Below are positions 45,397 to 55,888 of a stretch of 64,000 bases of DNA, piece by piece (positions within the stretch are counted from its first letter, which is position 1; each line of letters opens with the position of its first letter). The translations under genes and the position numbers were made by a program. Origin of the DNA: Planctomycetaceae bacterium (GTDB lineage: Bacteria; Planctomycetota; Planctomycetia; Pirellulales; Pirellulaceae); NCBI GenBank assembly GCA_027487485.1, contig JAIYDN010000038.1, forward strand, positions 43,410 to 107,409. The letters run 5' to 3'. Under the pieces are notes generated by a model. That model was not told the origin of the DNA. It made no database searches and saw only the letters and a program-made list of their open reading frames with translations.

Positions 45397-46446
45397 TCAA
45401 ATCCTGGCGGTCTCAATGTCGGGCAGTTCGAATACGGATTCATCCGCAATCTGAGCCTCGTTCCGTTCGCCTAACCAGGTATTCCAACCAAGGCAAAATG
45501 AACTGTTCGCATCCAATTGCACACCACGAACTTCTGTAGGTGTAAGCAGGATTTGAAAATCAAAATCAAACTGGGGGCCGACGAAGCGGCGAACCAGATC
45601 GGTTAGTTTTCTTAACCTTGGATGGATTGGCAAATACAGGTTCAAAGTTGCCCAATCCACAGGTCCTAGGCAAACGCGAAAGCGATTTTCCACGTCCCAG
45701 ACTCGTTGGCCTGCGATGGTGTCTACCCCTAACTGACTACCCATCGACATCCCAGGGGGCGGTTCCCCCATTCTTGATTGATCCTCTTCATTTAAGGTCA
45801 GCCATTGACCAACCAATGGTTCTACGAGTGCCTCAATACCAGTAAAGTCCCGCACGCAGGCACGTAATGTTTCCAATGAGGGCCGCGTGCTAGAAAAAGG
45901 GCCTCCGTAGTAAAGAAAGCAATCGTCATCGACCGACATTCGGTCTCGAGATGTTGGAAGTCTATGGCCGATCACCCCCCACAGCGCCTGAGTCAGAGTA
46001 TCTTCGACATGGCTGGCCGCCGCAGTTTCGAACGCGACAGGGAACGAGTGCTTCTCCCAAGCACGATAGAATAGCGAAAGAAGGCGATGGTTAAATATGT
46101 CCAGAAACTCACGGAGCGTGTAGTCCTTCTCACGCACACGATCGACAATTGTTTGCGTGTAATGTTCTGGTAACGCACCGCTTGGGCCAAACAACCCGAA
46201 GAATGATACGGACAACTTTGGTCTCGGCTCTGCCGGTGTCCATTCGACAATTTCATTTGCCGCGAAACTAGAATCCAGCGATGCAACCAACTGCAACGGC
46301 TGCCCTTCTAAATCCCTGACCATCCCAATTCTTGAGCCATGTTCAATCTGAATGCACCGCAACAATTGACAAAAGCTAACTGCGTGAACGCGCTGCAATA
46401 GCTGTTCTGTTGTCGAAGTAGTGGATTGAATCTTGGTTGTCGTCAT
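45397..46446 (-). CDS. tssG: T6SS baseplate protein TssG
   Basis: The protein is 349 aa. Family landmarks are FCQLLRCIQIE near the start, KLSVSFFGLFGPSGALPEHYTQ, LREFLDIFNHRLLSLFYRAWEKH, and GLFG-type turns. The C-terminal third (FRVCLGPVDWATLNLYLP) is also typical. TssG joins TssF and TssE in the baseplate wedge. The gene starts five bases after tssF ends. Confidence 0.93.
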   Translation of the reverse strand: MTTTKIQSTTSTTEQLLQRVHAVSFCQLLRCIQIEHGSRIGMVRDLEGQPLQLVASLDSSFAANEIVEWTPAEPRPKLSVSFFGLFGPSGALPEHYTQTIVDRVREKDYTLREFLDIFNHRLLSLFYRAWEKHSFPVAFETAAASHVEDTLTQALWGVIGHRLPTSRDRMSVDDDCFLYYGGPFSSTRPSLETLRACVRDFTGIEALVEPLVGQWLTLNEEDQSRMGEPPPGMSMGSQLGVDTIAGQRVWDVENRFRVCLGPVDWATLNLYLPIHPRLRKLTDLVRRFVGPQFDFDFQILLTPTEVRGVQLDANSSFCLGWNTWLGERNEAQIADESVFELPDIETARI

Positions 46447-46451
46447 GCTGC

Positions 46452-48275
46452 TTAGATTAGGAACTTGGTTCCGGAACGTGCCTTCCCCTCATAGAGCACT
46501 TGAGACTCCCCTTTGGACCGAACGATTAAACGGGTAAATGAGTTAATCGACGCGAACAATGAAAAAAAGCGATCTAAGACCGTCGCGAAAACAAACGCGC
46601 CGTTGCCCTCAAACTTCTCTTCGTCCAACTCAATGTTGATCTCAATTCCGCGACAAATCCCTGGGCCTTTACCGGTGTCTGGTAAACGCGCCGTCCCCCT
46701 GCTGTAACTGACATTGCGTATGGAATCGATTGCTTTGTGGACGTCTTCTTGATCACTGCTGTTGTACAGCCCCAACACCTCGCGCAGCAACTCACCTTTG
46801 GAGTCCGAAGCTAGCGACAAATGATTCAATGACAAATGTGAAATCAATCTCCAAACCCAATCATCGTGGTTGATGGGGCGACGGGTCGGGGTCGGCGAAG
46901 ATTTAAATGCAACCTTCACAGGCCCTCCACCATAGCGGACTGGCGTCAATACTCCCAACTGAGTCACCAAGTCGCGGTTGCAACAAAGTGAGCGAACATG
47001 CAACGTCCATTCATCTGCCGGGCAAGGTCTTGAATGCAAGTCCACTACCGTCAGGTAAACTTCTGTCCCTCGATCTCCACCCGTCTCATCCGACACTCTT
47101 CTTCTTCTTGACGAATGCCAATAACGGTCAACATCGGCTGTGACTGCCTGATGGGAGGGCCTATGGAAAGGTAAGAACGTTAGCTCGTCGTCTCCACCCG
47201 GCCTGGAAGCGGTAACCGAATTGACAGTGTGAACTTCCATCCCAGTTACCGTTCGATAACTTGGGACAACTCGGTACTCAACCTGATTCTCCGTGAGTTG
47301 AATGGGTTCGGCTTCCTTCTCGAACAAATTCACAACCGGAGTGCACCCCAGCATGATTGCGTCTCGAGTGAGGTGACGTTGGATGACTGGTTGATTGCGT
47401 CTAAAGTAGAAGACGATACTTAGGTTATTGCCGGCAACTTGATTCCATTTGCCCTCAAAATCAATATCGATAAATCGGAATTTCTCCGGTATCGCGAAAT
47501 ACTCCCAAAGCGTTTGGTATGCTGCTAACGTCCTTGGGTCGTGATCGAGTAATCCTTGAGATACATCAAAACCCGCCTGGGAAATAACATGCTTCGACAG
47601 AAAGATGCCATCTCGATTTCGGTCGGAAATAAGCCCAACTCCCATCGAATCACGGAGAATCGCTTCACACAGCTTATTGCCGCATTGGTTCGAGCCCCCC
47701 AAATAAAACCGAAGACGCTTCACATCAGTTTTCGCCCAATCCATCTTGTTCGATATGGGAGCTATCTCCAAGCGAATCGCTGAATCCGCCTTATCCGCCC
47801 AAGTAGGCTCGGTCGGAAATGGGAATGGCGGCTTAAAGTATTCGGTTTTTGCAACCTTGAACGGATAGAGTTGCAGATCAAAGCAGGTTCTAAACAGACA
47901 AGCCTGGCCCTCGATTTCTGCCGTTTCAATCTGGGAGCCACGTTCAATACGAAATCCCTGCCCAAGATCCGCTCCCACCTCATCCAGTTCAAATTGGCAA
48001 ATGGCAGTCGACGGTACAGGTGCAAGGTACTGAGGGTAAAGCGATTGCAGCATCGCTTGACATATCTCAGGAAATTCATCCTCAATCTTGAGCCTCAACC
48101 GGGCTGTAAGCAATGCGAACGAATCGATGAGTCGCGAAACGTGCGGATCCTCAACCGAATCAGCCGCCAATCGAAGCCGCGATGCTACTTTGGAAAATCG
48201 CCCACCAAAAGACTTTACTTCTTCCCGAATGAAATCGAGTTCGTCTTGGTAAAAACCGTATAGTCGTTCACTCAT
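46452..48275 (-). CDS. tssF: T6SS baseplate protein TssF
   Basis: The protein is 607 aa. The opening FYQDELDFIREEVKSFGGRF and RLIDSFALLTARLRLKIEDEFPEICQAMLQSLYPQYLAPVPS carry the TssF signature. FFRLF-like and GGGDDEL segments and the C-terminal FATVLDRFFSLFASINSFTRLIVRSKGE are also characteristic. TssF forms the bulk of each baseplate wedge with TssG. Its start overlaps the tssE stop by four bases. Confidence 0.94.
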   Translation of the reverse strand: MSERLYGFYQDELDFIREEVKSFGGRFSKVASRLRLAADSVEDPHVSRLIDSFALLTARLRLKIEDEFPEICQAMLQSLYPQYLAPVPSTAICQFELDEVGADLGQGFRIERGSQIETAEIEGQACLFRTCFDLQLYPFKVAKTEYFKPPFPFPTEPTWADKADSAIRLEIAPISNKMDWAKTDVKRLRFYLGGSNQCGNKLCEAILRDSMGVGLISDRNRDGIFLSKHVISQAGFDVSQGLLDHDPRTLAAYQTLWEYFAIPEKFRFIDIDFEGKWNQVAGNNLSIVFYFRRNQPVIQRHLTRDAIMLGCTPVVNLFEKEAEPIQLTENQVEYRVVPSYRTVTGMEVHTVNSVTASRPGGDDELTFLPFHRPSHQAVTADVDRYWHSSRRRRVSDETGGDRGTEVYLTVVDLHSRPCPADEWTLHVRSLCCNRDLVTQLGVLTPVRYGGGPVKVAFKSSPTPTRRPINHDDWVWRLISHLSLNHLSLASDSKGELLREVLGLYNSSDQEDVHKAIDSIRNVSYSRGTARLPDTGKGPGICRGIEINIELDEEKFEGNGAFVFATVLDRFFSLFASINSFTRLIVRSKGESQVLYEGKARSGTKFLI

Positions 48276-48769
48276 TTATCGGACGCCTCAACACTGAACT
48301 CACTTGCGATTTTATTCAACTGAGAAGTAAACGTAACCGGCTCTGGCTCCGGTTCCGCGTGCAGAACGCCATGGATGATGAATCGAATCGAACGGCTAAA
48401 ACGGGACTTGGAGTCGACATCAAGTTCCACTTTAACTTCCTGAAATCGGGTCTCGTAACGTTTGATAACATCTTCAATACGACTTCGCAAACCATCGATC
48501 GAATTGGAAGAATCAATGATTAAGGTTCCAAAGTCTGGTATTCCGTAATTGGCAAGAGAGGTTTGCAGCTGCGGCAGGTCCTCTGGAACGTCAGGAAAAC
48601 GCACTCGAGTATTGAGCAAATTCTCAAGATCCCTCCGTACGCTATTCTTGAGATCCCGAAGCATCTGGCCACGATCACGAGCAGCCTCGAATCGATTGTC
48701 AGGCTCAAAGTCCATCAACCTATCCAACACGCTCGGTAACAGTAATTGGTCAGGTCGGATTCGGCTCAT
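48272..48769 (-). CDS. tssE: T6SS baseplate protein TssE (gp25-like)
   Basis: The protein is 165 aa, similar to phage T4 gp25. It has the LLPSVLDRLMDFEP opening, a central LKNSVRRDLENLLNTR helix (E-x-R-type motif region), YGIPDFGTLI, IEDVIKRYETRF, and the strand FIIHGVLHAE. TssE nucleates sheath assembly on the baseplate. It overlaps tssF by four bases and begins 40 bp after tagJ. Confidence 0.93.
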   Translation of the reverse strand: MSRIRPDQLLLPSVLDRLMDFEPDNRFEAARDRGQMLRDLKNSVRRDLENLLNTRVRFPDVPEDLPQLQTSLANYGIPDFGTLIIDSSNSIDGLRSRIEDVIKRYETRFQEVKVELDVDSKSRFSRSIRFIIHGVLHAEPEPEPVTFTSQLNKIASEFSVEASDK

Positions 48770-48809
48770 GATGCACTAATTGATTCTTTGGTAATTGCAA
48801 ATCCGAATG

Positions 48810-49607
48810 TTAAGCCTCAGGCAATTCCATGGTCAGCCGCCCAATCTCCATGATCGGCATTCCATCGTCTTCGATGAAAATCATTCGCTGCCCAACCCCA
48901 GTTACGCTTCCTAAATCGCTATCCAGCCATTGAGTTCCGCGTCCAAGTTTTTCTTCATCCCCCCAAGCTGCTGGGGTTGGATAACGAACTGGCATGAAGA
49001 CTTCACCATCGGGACCACCCTCTACTTCAATGGTCGCCTTCCTCCAGACTAAATCCATTGGGCGTTCCGGCTTCACAAACTCAAGAGAGCGTATGCTTTT
49101 CCAAGGCACCCAGAAGTACTTTCCAGAAGCAGTTAAAAGCTCGGCCACGCCGCGAAATCGATCGTCCAGATCTTGAATTGCGGAAAAGGGTGTCTCGCCA
49201 CAAACGCCCCTCACCGCCCGATCGAAACCTTCAGATCGTTGAAATAGCTCTTCGACCTTGCCTCCGTCTTTTAATCGGAGGGCTGTGTTCAGCTCCAATT
49301 GCAATTGAGTTTCCTCGTCAAGCTCGATCACCAATTCCGGTACCCGGCCTTCGGTGAACACTTGCTCGCGAATAATCTCAGCCCTGACTAATTGTCGAAA
49401 CAAAAGAGTCAATAAAGGAGTGCCTTCCGACTGCTGTACGACGGCATCCAGTTGCCTGTCCGCTCTGTCCCAATCTCCCTGGAACGCAGACAGCTCCGCC
49501 AAGAAAAATCTAGCCTTGGTGTCTGTAGGGTTCTTCTTGACGACCGCTAGCTGTGACTCTACGGCTTCCATGAGTTTGCCGGCTTTGAAAAGATCTTCTG
49601 CAGTCAT
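48810..49607 (-). CDS. tagJ: T6SS accessory protein TagJ (ImpE/SciE family)
   Basis: The protein is 265 aa. TPR-like helices at the N-terminus (AEDLFKAGKLMEAVESQLAVVKKNP, then ARFFLAELSAFQGDWDRADRQLDAV) precede the C-terminal ImpE beta domain (YFWVPWKSIRSLEFVKPERPMDLVWR, FMPVRYP). TagJ binds the TssB N-terminal region and helps ClpV act on the sheath. AGGAG precedes the ATG. It lies 16 bp after the second TssC-like gene. Confidence 0.92.
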   Translation of the reverse strand: MTAEDLFKAGKLMEAVESQLAVVKKNPTDTKARFFLAELSAFQGDWDRADRQLDAVVQQSEGTPLLTLLFRQLVRAEIIREQVFTEGRVPELVIELDEETQLQLELNTALRLKDGGKVEELFQRSEGFDRAVRGVCGETPFSAIQDLDDRFRGVAELLTASGKYFWVPWKSIRSLEFVKPERPMDLVWRKATIEVEGGPDGEVFMPVRYPTPAAWGDEEKLGRGTQWLDSDLGSVTGVGQRMIFIEDDGMPIMEIGRLTMELPEA

Positions 49608-49623
49608 GGGTGCATCTCCTGAA

Positions 49624-51237
49624 TCAAATGCTTTGGTTGCGGTTTACGAGTTTGGTGTCCAGCTTCAGCGAAGCGCGAATGTCATCAAAACTATGATAGG
49701 GTTCTAGCTGAATGATACAATCATATTCGCCTGGTCTCCCTGGTTTAGAGCGTACCTGAACCGCTCCGTCTAGCAAAGGCTTCTCGGCGCGAATACGAGG
49801 ACTTGCGTCCGGATCTCGATTCACGTAATCGATTAACCATTGTGAAAGGAATTCTTGAAGCTCGCTTGCATCGATCATGGTACCGATTTTGTCTCTCGCC
49901 ATGACCTTCACGTAGTGCCCAAATCGCGAGGCGCATAAGATGTAATTCGTTAGCGAAGAAAGCTCAGCGTTGGCGTTGGCCTCTTGAGTGTTGTACCGTG
50001 GCGGCTTATGCGTCGATGGACAGGAATAGAATGCACCGAACGGTGTGGTGGGGCAAGCGCATAGCGATATAAATCCTAATTTGGCGAGCTCCCGTTCAAA
50101 CGCGTCGGAGATCATGACTTCGGTAATCGATTTTGGTGCCAACCCATCCGATTCCGTTTCAAAGGAATCCATGGTCGGGCCAGCAACCAGTCCACCAGAC
50201 TGTACCCCTCGTTGAACCCCCCTGATATTGGCGAACCAACGGGACTCCGCAAACGATCTTATCAACACCTCTCCCATACCAAAAACAGCCCCGCCCCAAA
50301 TATGATCTTCCGCATCTTTGGGCTGCTCTAGAAAGGGAAATCCAAAGTGATGATTTCGCTCGGGGCGATATGGCTTCCTAAGCAACATGCGAGGCAACAA
50401 AACGGAAACGAATCGTGACTCCTCCGTCATGCGAAATTGCTGCCATCGCAAAAAATCAGGCCGAGAATGCAATTTCTCCAAATCGAACGACTGCCTAAGC
50501 TCATGATACTTATCTACCCCGAACATGGAAGGAGAAGCGTTGATGAGAAGCGGCGCGAATGCAGCTGCGGCTGTTTCTGAAAGTCGTTGTAAAATGGCTA
50601 TATCGTCAAACGGATGCTCGCGCGACGGGCGTGGATGAATGTCGAAATCCGCAAGGATGGCAGAAAAGGGAGACACCCCAGGTGTTCCTAACGCTTCCTC
50701 GTAGATTTTTTTGAAGAACATGCTTTGATCGAATTCAACGGCTCCCTCTTGGTCCTTCTTGAGCTCCGACCAACTAACATTCCAAACCTTAATTTGAATT
50801 GGGGCATGACTCGCCTCTTCTTTGCACGCGACCAAATACTCAAGCCCACGCCACGATGCCTCAAGTCGCTTGAAGTTCTCGTGATGCATGATGTCATTGA
50901 GCTGCTTGGAAACCATGCCATCGATCTTGGCAATGTCCCGCTCCAGTTGTTGCAAAATGCTCTTTTTAGAAGCCGACCATTTCTGCAAATCCCCTTTTCC
51001 AAGCCAAATTGAGAGCTTTTCCGGCCAAGACTTTTCGGCCAAAAACTTCTGAAGAAAATTATGGCCCTCTTCGCTTCGCTCCCCAACTTTTCCTTCGAGT
51101 GCAGCTTGAAGAATCATCCCTCCAGGGCTAAATCCCTTGGGCTTCACTTCCGCATTCAAATTGTCAGTGGCCTGCTGGATTTCTGGCTCAAGAAAGGAGT
51201 TTTCTGGCTGCTTCTGAAACTCACCAGAAAAACTCAT
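49624..51237 (-). CDS. TssC-like sheath large subunit (second copy)
   Basis: The protein is 537 aa. It is full length for the TssC family, with IMHHENFKRLEASWRGLEYLV, DFDIHPRPSREHPFDDIA, FGVDKYHELRQSFDL, SRFVSVLLPRMLLRKPY, and [20 protein letters not shown] near the C-terminus. Against the first TssC it has a longer N-terminal extension of about 40-50 residues. Paired TssC paralogues occur in imp/sci-type T6SS; the copies may form hybrid sheaths or one may be a regulator. It is 324 bp downstream of tssC. Confidence 0.9.
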   Translation of the reverse strand: MSFSGEFQKQPENSFLEPEIQQATDNLNAEVKPKGFSPGGMILQAALEGKVGERSEEGHNFLQKFLAEKSWPEKLSIWLGKGDLQKWSASKKSILQQLERDIAKIDGMVSKQLNDIMHHENFKRLEASWRGLEYLVACKEEASHAPIQIKVWNVSWSELKKDQEGAVEFDQSMFFKKIYEEALGTPGVSPFSAILADFDIHPRPSREHPFDDIAILQRLSETAAAAFAPLLINASPSMFGVDKYHELRQSFDLEKLHSRPDFLRWQQFRMTEESRFVSVLLPRMLLRKPYRPERNHHFGFPFLEQPKDAEDHIWGGAVFGMGEVLIRSFAESRWFANIRGVQRGVQSGGLVAGPTMDSFETESDGLAPKSITEVMISDAFERELAKLGFISLCACPTTPFGAFYSCPSTHKPPRYNTQEANANAELSSLTNYILCASRFGHYVKVMARDKIGTMIDASELQEFLSQWLIDYVNRDPDASPRIRAEKPLLDGAVQVRSKPGRPGEYDCIIQLEPYHSFDDIRASLKLDTKLVNRNQSI

Positions 51238-51561
51238 TCTGATCGTAACCTAACCGGCAAGAGATTCAACGGACACTTCCAGCCCAACGCGCCGATGGAC
51301 AGTCCACCGGCACTCGTAGTCAAAAGACCATCACACTCATCTCGGATTTCGAACAAGTAATGAACAAATCCGAATAAGTTCGCAACAAAGGTCGTAATTC
51401 CAAATTCCTTGTTCAGTGTTCGGCATTTACATCAGCTCGAAAGTGAAAGCCATTGGACTATCGCATTTCAACCACCGAACAATCCCGTCAGATCTACCGA
51501 AGATTGCCTGACGGGAACAAATCACTGTTCAAGAAGGATCAACTGATCCAACAAAGTCTGA
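51238..51561. other. Gap between the two tssC genes with hairpin and repeat
   Basis: No gene is seen. A 9-bp stem (tcccgtcag at 51483-51491 with ctgacggga at 51508-51516) lies about 50 bp after the tssC stop. A diverged copy of the TTCGAA-rich dispersed element covers about 51343-51429. The hairpin lacks a good T run, so it may attenuate or stabilise rather than fully terminate the mRNA. Confidence 0.6.
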
Positions 51562-53064
51562 CTAGGTGCCTTGCTTGAGCTTCGTAACCAATCGCATCGA
51601 CGTGGTCAGCTCTTCAAATTGCAGCCATGGTTTCAGCAACGCAACCGCGGTGTACGAACCTGGTTGGCCTGGTACTTCGGACACTTCGATTCGTGCGTCC
51701 GCCAATGGATGCGTCGCCTTTTCTTCAGCCGATGGCTTGTTGCTGGCAGTTCGATAATTCATGATCCAGTTGTTGAGCCAGTATTCGCAATCCTCGCGCT
51801 CCATAAACGATCCGATCTTATCGCGAGCCATCACCTTGAGATAATGTGCAATTCTAGACGTGGCAAGAATGTATGGCAGCCTGGCGCTAATTGCGGCGTT
51901 GGCCGTGGCGTAGTCGCCATCTTTGCCTTCGTACTTTTTGGGTTTTTGAGTGGTTTGACCACCAAAGAAAACGGAGTAGTCCGTGTCTTTGTAATTGCAT
52001 AATGGCAAGAAGCCGCAGTCGCTAATTTCTTTCTCGCGACGATCAGGGATCAGCACTTCGGTTGGGCACTTGGCTTCCTTATCCCCATCATCCGCCCGTA
52101 CCACGTGTGTAGGAAGATTCTCGACTTTTCCTCCACCTTCAGCTCCACGAATCGAAGTGCACCATCCGTACTTCGCAAAGGCGTCAGTCAAGCGTGCGCC
52201 CATTACATAGGCAGTGCTCATCCAGCAGTACTCATCATGGGCAACCGAAATTGGCTCTCCATCCGCCCCAAGAGCCACCTCTTCAAAGCCAAACTCATCG
52301 ATTGGGCTCGTGTTGGCCCCATATGGCAATCGGGCTAAAGTCCTAGGCATGGTCAATACAACGAATCGTGAGTCTTCGCTCTCGCGGAAGCTCTTCCAAC
52401 TGGTATAGCTTGGAGTATCGAAAATTTTGGCGATATCCCTCGGTGCATTCAACTCGGTCCAAGAATCGAAGCCAAACATCTCACAACCCGTGGACGCGAT
52501 GAAGGGGCAAAAGCCCGCTGCTGCAACACTCGACAAATTCCGAAGCATTGCTATGTCGTCAGGATGATTTACGAATTCGTAATCACCGACCAATGCACCG
52601 TAAGGAATTCCACCAGGCTGACCAAACGCGTTTTCATAAATCTTCTTGAACAGATCGCTCTGGTCAAACTCAACGGCATCGGCCAAGTCCTTTTGAAGCT
52701 CTCGCTTTTTGACATTCAGAACTCGCAGCTTCAATTGAGTGCCGGTCTCACTGTTCATGACCAGATGCTGAAGCCCTCGCCAGGATCCTTCCAGCTTTTG
52801 AAAAGCCTCGTTGTGCATGATCTTGGAAAGCTGTTTCGAGACCAGCTCATCAATACCGGCGATCGCCTTGTTGATGGACTTCGTGACGTTCTTGTCGAAT
52901 GTGACGGTGCCTTGCAAAGCTTGCTCTGTAAAGGTTCGCAGCAGTGCTTCAGCATGCGATCGTTCTGTTTGCTTTGTTGCCTTGATCGCTGCTTCTAGAA
53001 AATTGGTTTTTGTTTCCGTGGTGGTTTGACTGCTAGCGCTCGACTGTGGATTGGACTCTGCCAT
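51562..53064 (-). CDS. tssC: T6SS sheath large subunit TssC
   Basis: The protein is 500 aa. The ATG at 53064 is preceded by GGGAG. TssC landmarks: [107 protein letters not shown] and [16 protein letters not shown]. It polymerises with TssB into the contractile tube. It follows tssB by 213 bp, unusual because the two are normally almost contiguous. Confidence 0.96.
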   Translation of the reverse strand: MAESNPQSSASSQTTTETKTNFLEAAIKATKQTERSHAEALLRTFTEQALQGTVTFDKNVTKSINKAIAGIDELVSKQLSKIMHNEAFQKLEGSWRGLQHLVMNSETGTQLKLRVLNVKKRELQKDLADAVEFDQSDLFKKIYENAFGQPGGIPYGALVGDYEFVNHPDDIAMLRNLSSVAAAGFCPFIASTGCEMFGFDSWTELNAPRDIAKIFDTPSYTSWKSFRESEDSRFVVLTMPRTLARLPYGANTSPIDEFGFEEVALGADGEPISVAHDEYCWMSTAYVMGARLTDAFAKYGWCTSIRGAEGGGKVENLPTHVVRADDGDKEAKCPTEVLIPDRREKEISDCGFLPLCNYKDTDYSVFFGGQTTQKPKKYEGKDGDYATANAAISARLPYILATSRIAHYLKVMARDKIGSFMEREDCEYWLNNWIMNYRTASNKPSAEEKATHPLADARIEVSEVPGQPGSYTAVALLKPWLQFEELTTSMRLVTKLKQGT

Positions 53065-53277
53065 GAAAAATGCTCCCTAACCGTTTGCAAAATGATTCTT
53101 TGAAAAGTCTAAGTATAAAGCTGACGAATATCGAGATGGGCCGATTGGTCTCCATGAACTGTCTTGTCATTCCAGACCCAACTCGCTCGCAAATCATGAT
53201 AACAGATCACTGGCGAGCAAGCGGCCTCTCAGACAGTAGCAACGCGAATAACAAGGTCGATTCATTGACCCTGGTTA

Positions 53278-53817
53278 CTACTCGTTGGAATCCTTTTTGA
53301 TTCCCAACTCGCCTGCCAACGCCTTGACGTTTTCGGTATTCTTGAGAACTTCTTCGAGCGTAGCTTCCAGGTTGGCACTCACGTCCGCTTTGGTCAACAG
53401 TTCGCTAAGCTGCGCGCGAACTTCAAGCAAGTTCTTAAGTGCTGGAACTTGCTTGGCAACTTGTGCAGGCTCAAAGTCCTTCATGGATCCAAACGCCAAG
53501 TTGACTTTCATCGATGACCCATCACCCTTGAGTGTGTTCTCGACTTCCATGCTGACTCCAGGAGTCATTTGCTTCAGAACATCGTTCAGGTTGTCACGGT
53601 CGATCTCGGTGAATTTACGTTCTCGCAGTCCTTTCAATTTGACCGGCTCATATTCACCATTGCTATTGAGCTTCATGGGTTGCCCGGAGAAATCGCCGAC
53701 AACACCCATCAAGAACGGCAGTTCCTTCTTCTCAGTTGCATCACCTGTATCAACATCGTAGGTAATGTGGACACGAGCCTTACGTACCCGGCTCAACTTA
53801 TCATGGACTGAACTCAT
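53278..53817 (-). CDS. tssB: T6SS sheath small subunit TssB
   Basis: The protein is 179 aa. GAGGGA precedes the ATG. It shows [54 protein letters not shown] and [28 protein letters not shown], the typical TssB pattern. TssB interlocks with TssC in the sheath. It is 106 bp after tssA. Confidence 0.96.
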   Translation of the reverse strand: MSSVHDKLSRVRKARVHITYDVDTGDATEKKELPFLMGVVGDFSGQPMKLNSNGEYEPVKLKGLRERKFTEIDRDNLNDVLKQMTPGVSMEVENTLKGDGSSMKVNLAFGSMKDFEPAQVAKQVPALKNLLEVRAQLSELLTKADVSANLEATLEEVLKNTENVKALAGELGIKKDSNE

Positions 53818-53923
53818 GGATCCCTCGAATCAATCTAGAAAGACAGATGAAATGCGACTGGTGACGGTCACCCGTATCACTTTTTGCAAAGAATACCCGA
53901 AGTCGCAAACATTTGCAATTTTA

Positions 53924-55102
53924 TTAAGCATCGCCGCTTGATTTTTCGACGATTCCAAGGCGACGGAAGACTTCTCCCCGCACATCGGTATTCTGAACAA
54001 GATCCATGAGCAATTCGGGCAACGGCATCTTACCCCATCGCACTGCTTGTTCGAGTGCATAAGAAACGGGGGAGTGCGGTTCGGTTTTTCGAAAGAAACT
54101 TGCAACGCGGACCAAGCTTGCCAATGCATCATCGCGATTTTGAATGGTTCCTGGCTTCGTTGCTGTGGCTTTGCTTGGGACAGCAGCAGGCTCTGCGTGA
54201 TCCGAAGAGTCGTTATTGGCATCGCCGCTTTTCGCATCTTCGCTGGAATCGGAATTGCCACCATCTTCTGCAAGATCTCCTGCCAGTTCCGAGAACCAAG
54301 CTTGGATTGTTGTGATTTCCTTGACGATGTTTCCAAAGCCAAATCCGGAACTACCTGACTTGTTTGTTAAGGCTTGATCAAGCCGTTTCGCGCTCTCGAT
54401 AGCCTGGACGATCGACGCCGCAAATTCCTGTTTTACTTCTAGTGACGCTTGCCCGACCTCTTCCTCGATTTCGTCATACATGAGCAAGCCTGTTTCTTGC
54501 AACTCGCTACGTCTGTTTCCGTCTAGGCTTTCCAAATGCCTTGCGATGATCTTCGAAGAATACCCAATTTTGGATCCCTTTCGAAACGGGATGCGTCCGA
54601 GACCATCAATCAAACTGGATGATTGATTGAGCTTATCCAGAAATGAGAGCGCATACAAATCGTCGTCGGTGCCTACTTCGAGTGGGAAAAGCTGTGTTCC
54701 ATACTTTTCAACCAGGGCCGCTGCAAAATCCAGTGACTCGCTCAAACCTTTGAAGCCGTTGGATCGCATCATGGCTTCAATCATCCAGGATACGATCCGA
54801 GTATCCTTGGACTTGGTGCTGAGCATATCGATGCACTGTGAGGCGATGGTTGGCCAATTGGTGTCTTTTTTCGGATCGTCCGATCGTCCAGCCGAATTTC
54901 GTATCTTATCCGCACGCGAATCGGAATCCAAAAGCTCTATTTCTACGCGTGTCTTTTCTATCTTGCGAGCCGATTCGCATTCCATTTGCAACTTGGCAAA
55001 TGCGTTGAGTAGGTTCAGATCCTCGCTCGTTTCTTTGCAGATCCCACAAGGATTGGATTCCGAAATCGGAGCCAGAAGTTCATCGGTATTTAACAATCCC
55101 AT
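53924..55102 (-). CDS. tssA: T6SS assembly protein TssA (ImpA N-terminal type)
   Basis: The protein is 392 aa. The ImpA-N domain starts LLAPISESNPCGICKETSED and includes KDTNWPTIASQCIDMLSTKSKDTR and IEAMMRSNGFKGLSESLDF. A low-complexity acidic linker follows (SDSSEDAKSGDANNDSSDH). The short C-terminal domain has DALASLVRVASFFRKTEPHSPVSYALEQAVRWG. TssA recruits baseplate and sheath components and caps the growing sheath. It begins 21 bp after the sigma factor gene. Confidence 0.93.
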   Translation of the reverse strand: MGLLNTDELLAPISESNPCGICKETSEDLNLLNAFAKLQMECESARKIEKTRVEIELLDSDSRADKIRNSAGRSDDPKKDTNWPTIASQCIDMLSTKSKDTRIVSWMIEAMMRSNGFKGLSESLDFAAALVEKYGTQLFPLEVGTDDDLYALSFLDKLNQSSSLIDGLGRIPFRKGSKIGYSSKIIARHLESLDGNRRSELQETGLLMYDEIEEEVGQASLEVKQEFAASIVQAIESAKRLDQALTNKSGSSGFGFGNIVKEITTIQAWFSELAGDLAEDGGNSDSSEDAKSGDANNDSSDHAEPAAVPSKATATKPGTIQNRDDALASLVRVASFFRKTEPHSPVSYALEQAVRWGKMPLPELLMDLVQNTDVRGEVFRRLGIVEKSSGDA

Positions 55103-55123
55103 CGATCGAGTCCATCTTTAATG

Positions 55124-55888
55124 CTAGTCGTGTAAGTTCAATTGCCTCATCTCTGTTGCGAGGCTTTCCAATATCTTTGCATGTAGTCTGCTGGCCCAAG
55201 ATTTGCTGATCCCCAGTAAATCCCCCGCATCCTGCAAAGTATAGCCCTCAAAATACACCAGTTGAATCAATCTGCTTTCCGCTGCCGGCAGCTTCTTTAC
55301 CAACTCCCTAACTTTGCCACTCACTTCCAAGTGGATCACTCGCTGCTCTACTCCTTCACCAGGATCCTGAGCCGATTCAATTGGATCGTGATCCGAATCC
55401 GCTCCACTGGCAAGGTAAACAACGGCCAACTGCTCAGTCGTCCTGGCAAACCATGCCCCGTTTTCTTCCAGGGTGGATGATTCACCAGCGCTCTTGTCTT
55501 TTTCAGCCTGCAACACTTGGTTCGCCATGCATTCGTTCCGCATACGGCGATACCTGGCTCGGCTGGTCCAAGTCATCTTGGCCAAGCCGTCATATATCGC
55601 GCCGCGAATTCGATAATAAGCAAACGTACTAAACTGATTCCCTAGCTCTGGATTAAAATCCCGAGCGGCTTCGGCCAAGCCTAGCTCGCCATAAGCGATC
55701 AAGTCTTCCAGATCCACTTTGATCGGAATATTTCTATAAATTCTTAGTGCAAGAGATCTAACTAACGCGCGACCGTCCGAAATGAGCTCCGAGGTACTAG
55801 CCGTCACGTCTGTATTCACGATGGTTGGTGCCCGCTTAGTTGTTGCTGGAAGACCATCAAACGCTGCCGGGAGACTGGATCGCTGCAT
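55124..55888 (-). CDS. RNA polymerase sigma factor, FliA/WhiG-like (group 3)
   Basis: The protein is 254 aa. Region 2 reads DLEDLIAYGELGLAEAARDF, FSTFAYYRIRGAIYDGLAKM and WTSRARYRRM, close to the FliA/WhiG pattern. Region 4 reads LPAAESRLIQLVYFEGYTLQDAGDLLGISKSWASRLHAKI, a complete helix-turn-helix. Its start overlaps the small upstream gene by 73 bases. The gene is embedded between the kinase and tssA on the same strand, so it is likely a dedicated T6SS sigma factor; its targets are not known. Confidence 0.9.
   Translation of the reverse strand: MQRSSLPAAFDGLPATTKRAPTIVNTDVTASTSELISDGRALVRSLALRIYRNIPIKVDLEDLIAYGELGLAEAARDFNPELGNQFSTFAYYRIRGAIYDGLAKMTWTSRARYRRMRNECMANQVLQAEKDKSAGESSTLEENGAWFARTTEQLAVVYLASGADSDHDPIESAQDPGEGVEQRVIHLEVSGKVRELVKKLPAAESRLIQLVYFEGYTLQDAGDLLGISKSWASRLHAKILESLATEMRQLNLHD

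Noticed and set aside
53065..53277. Small gene or ncRNA between tssB and tssC
   Set aside because: A weak gctcgc/gcgagc stem is visible but there is no promoter, T run or convincing frame.
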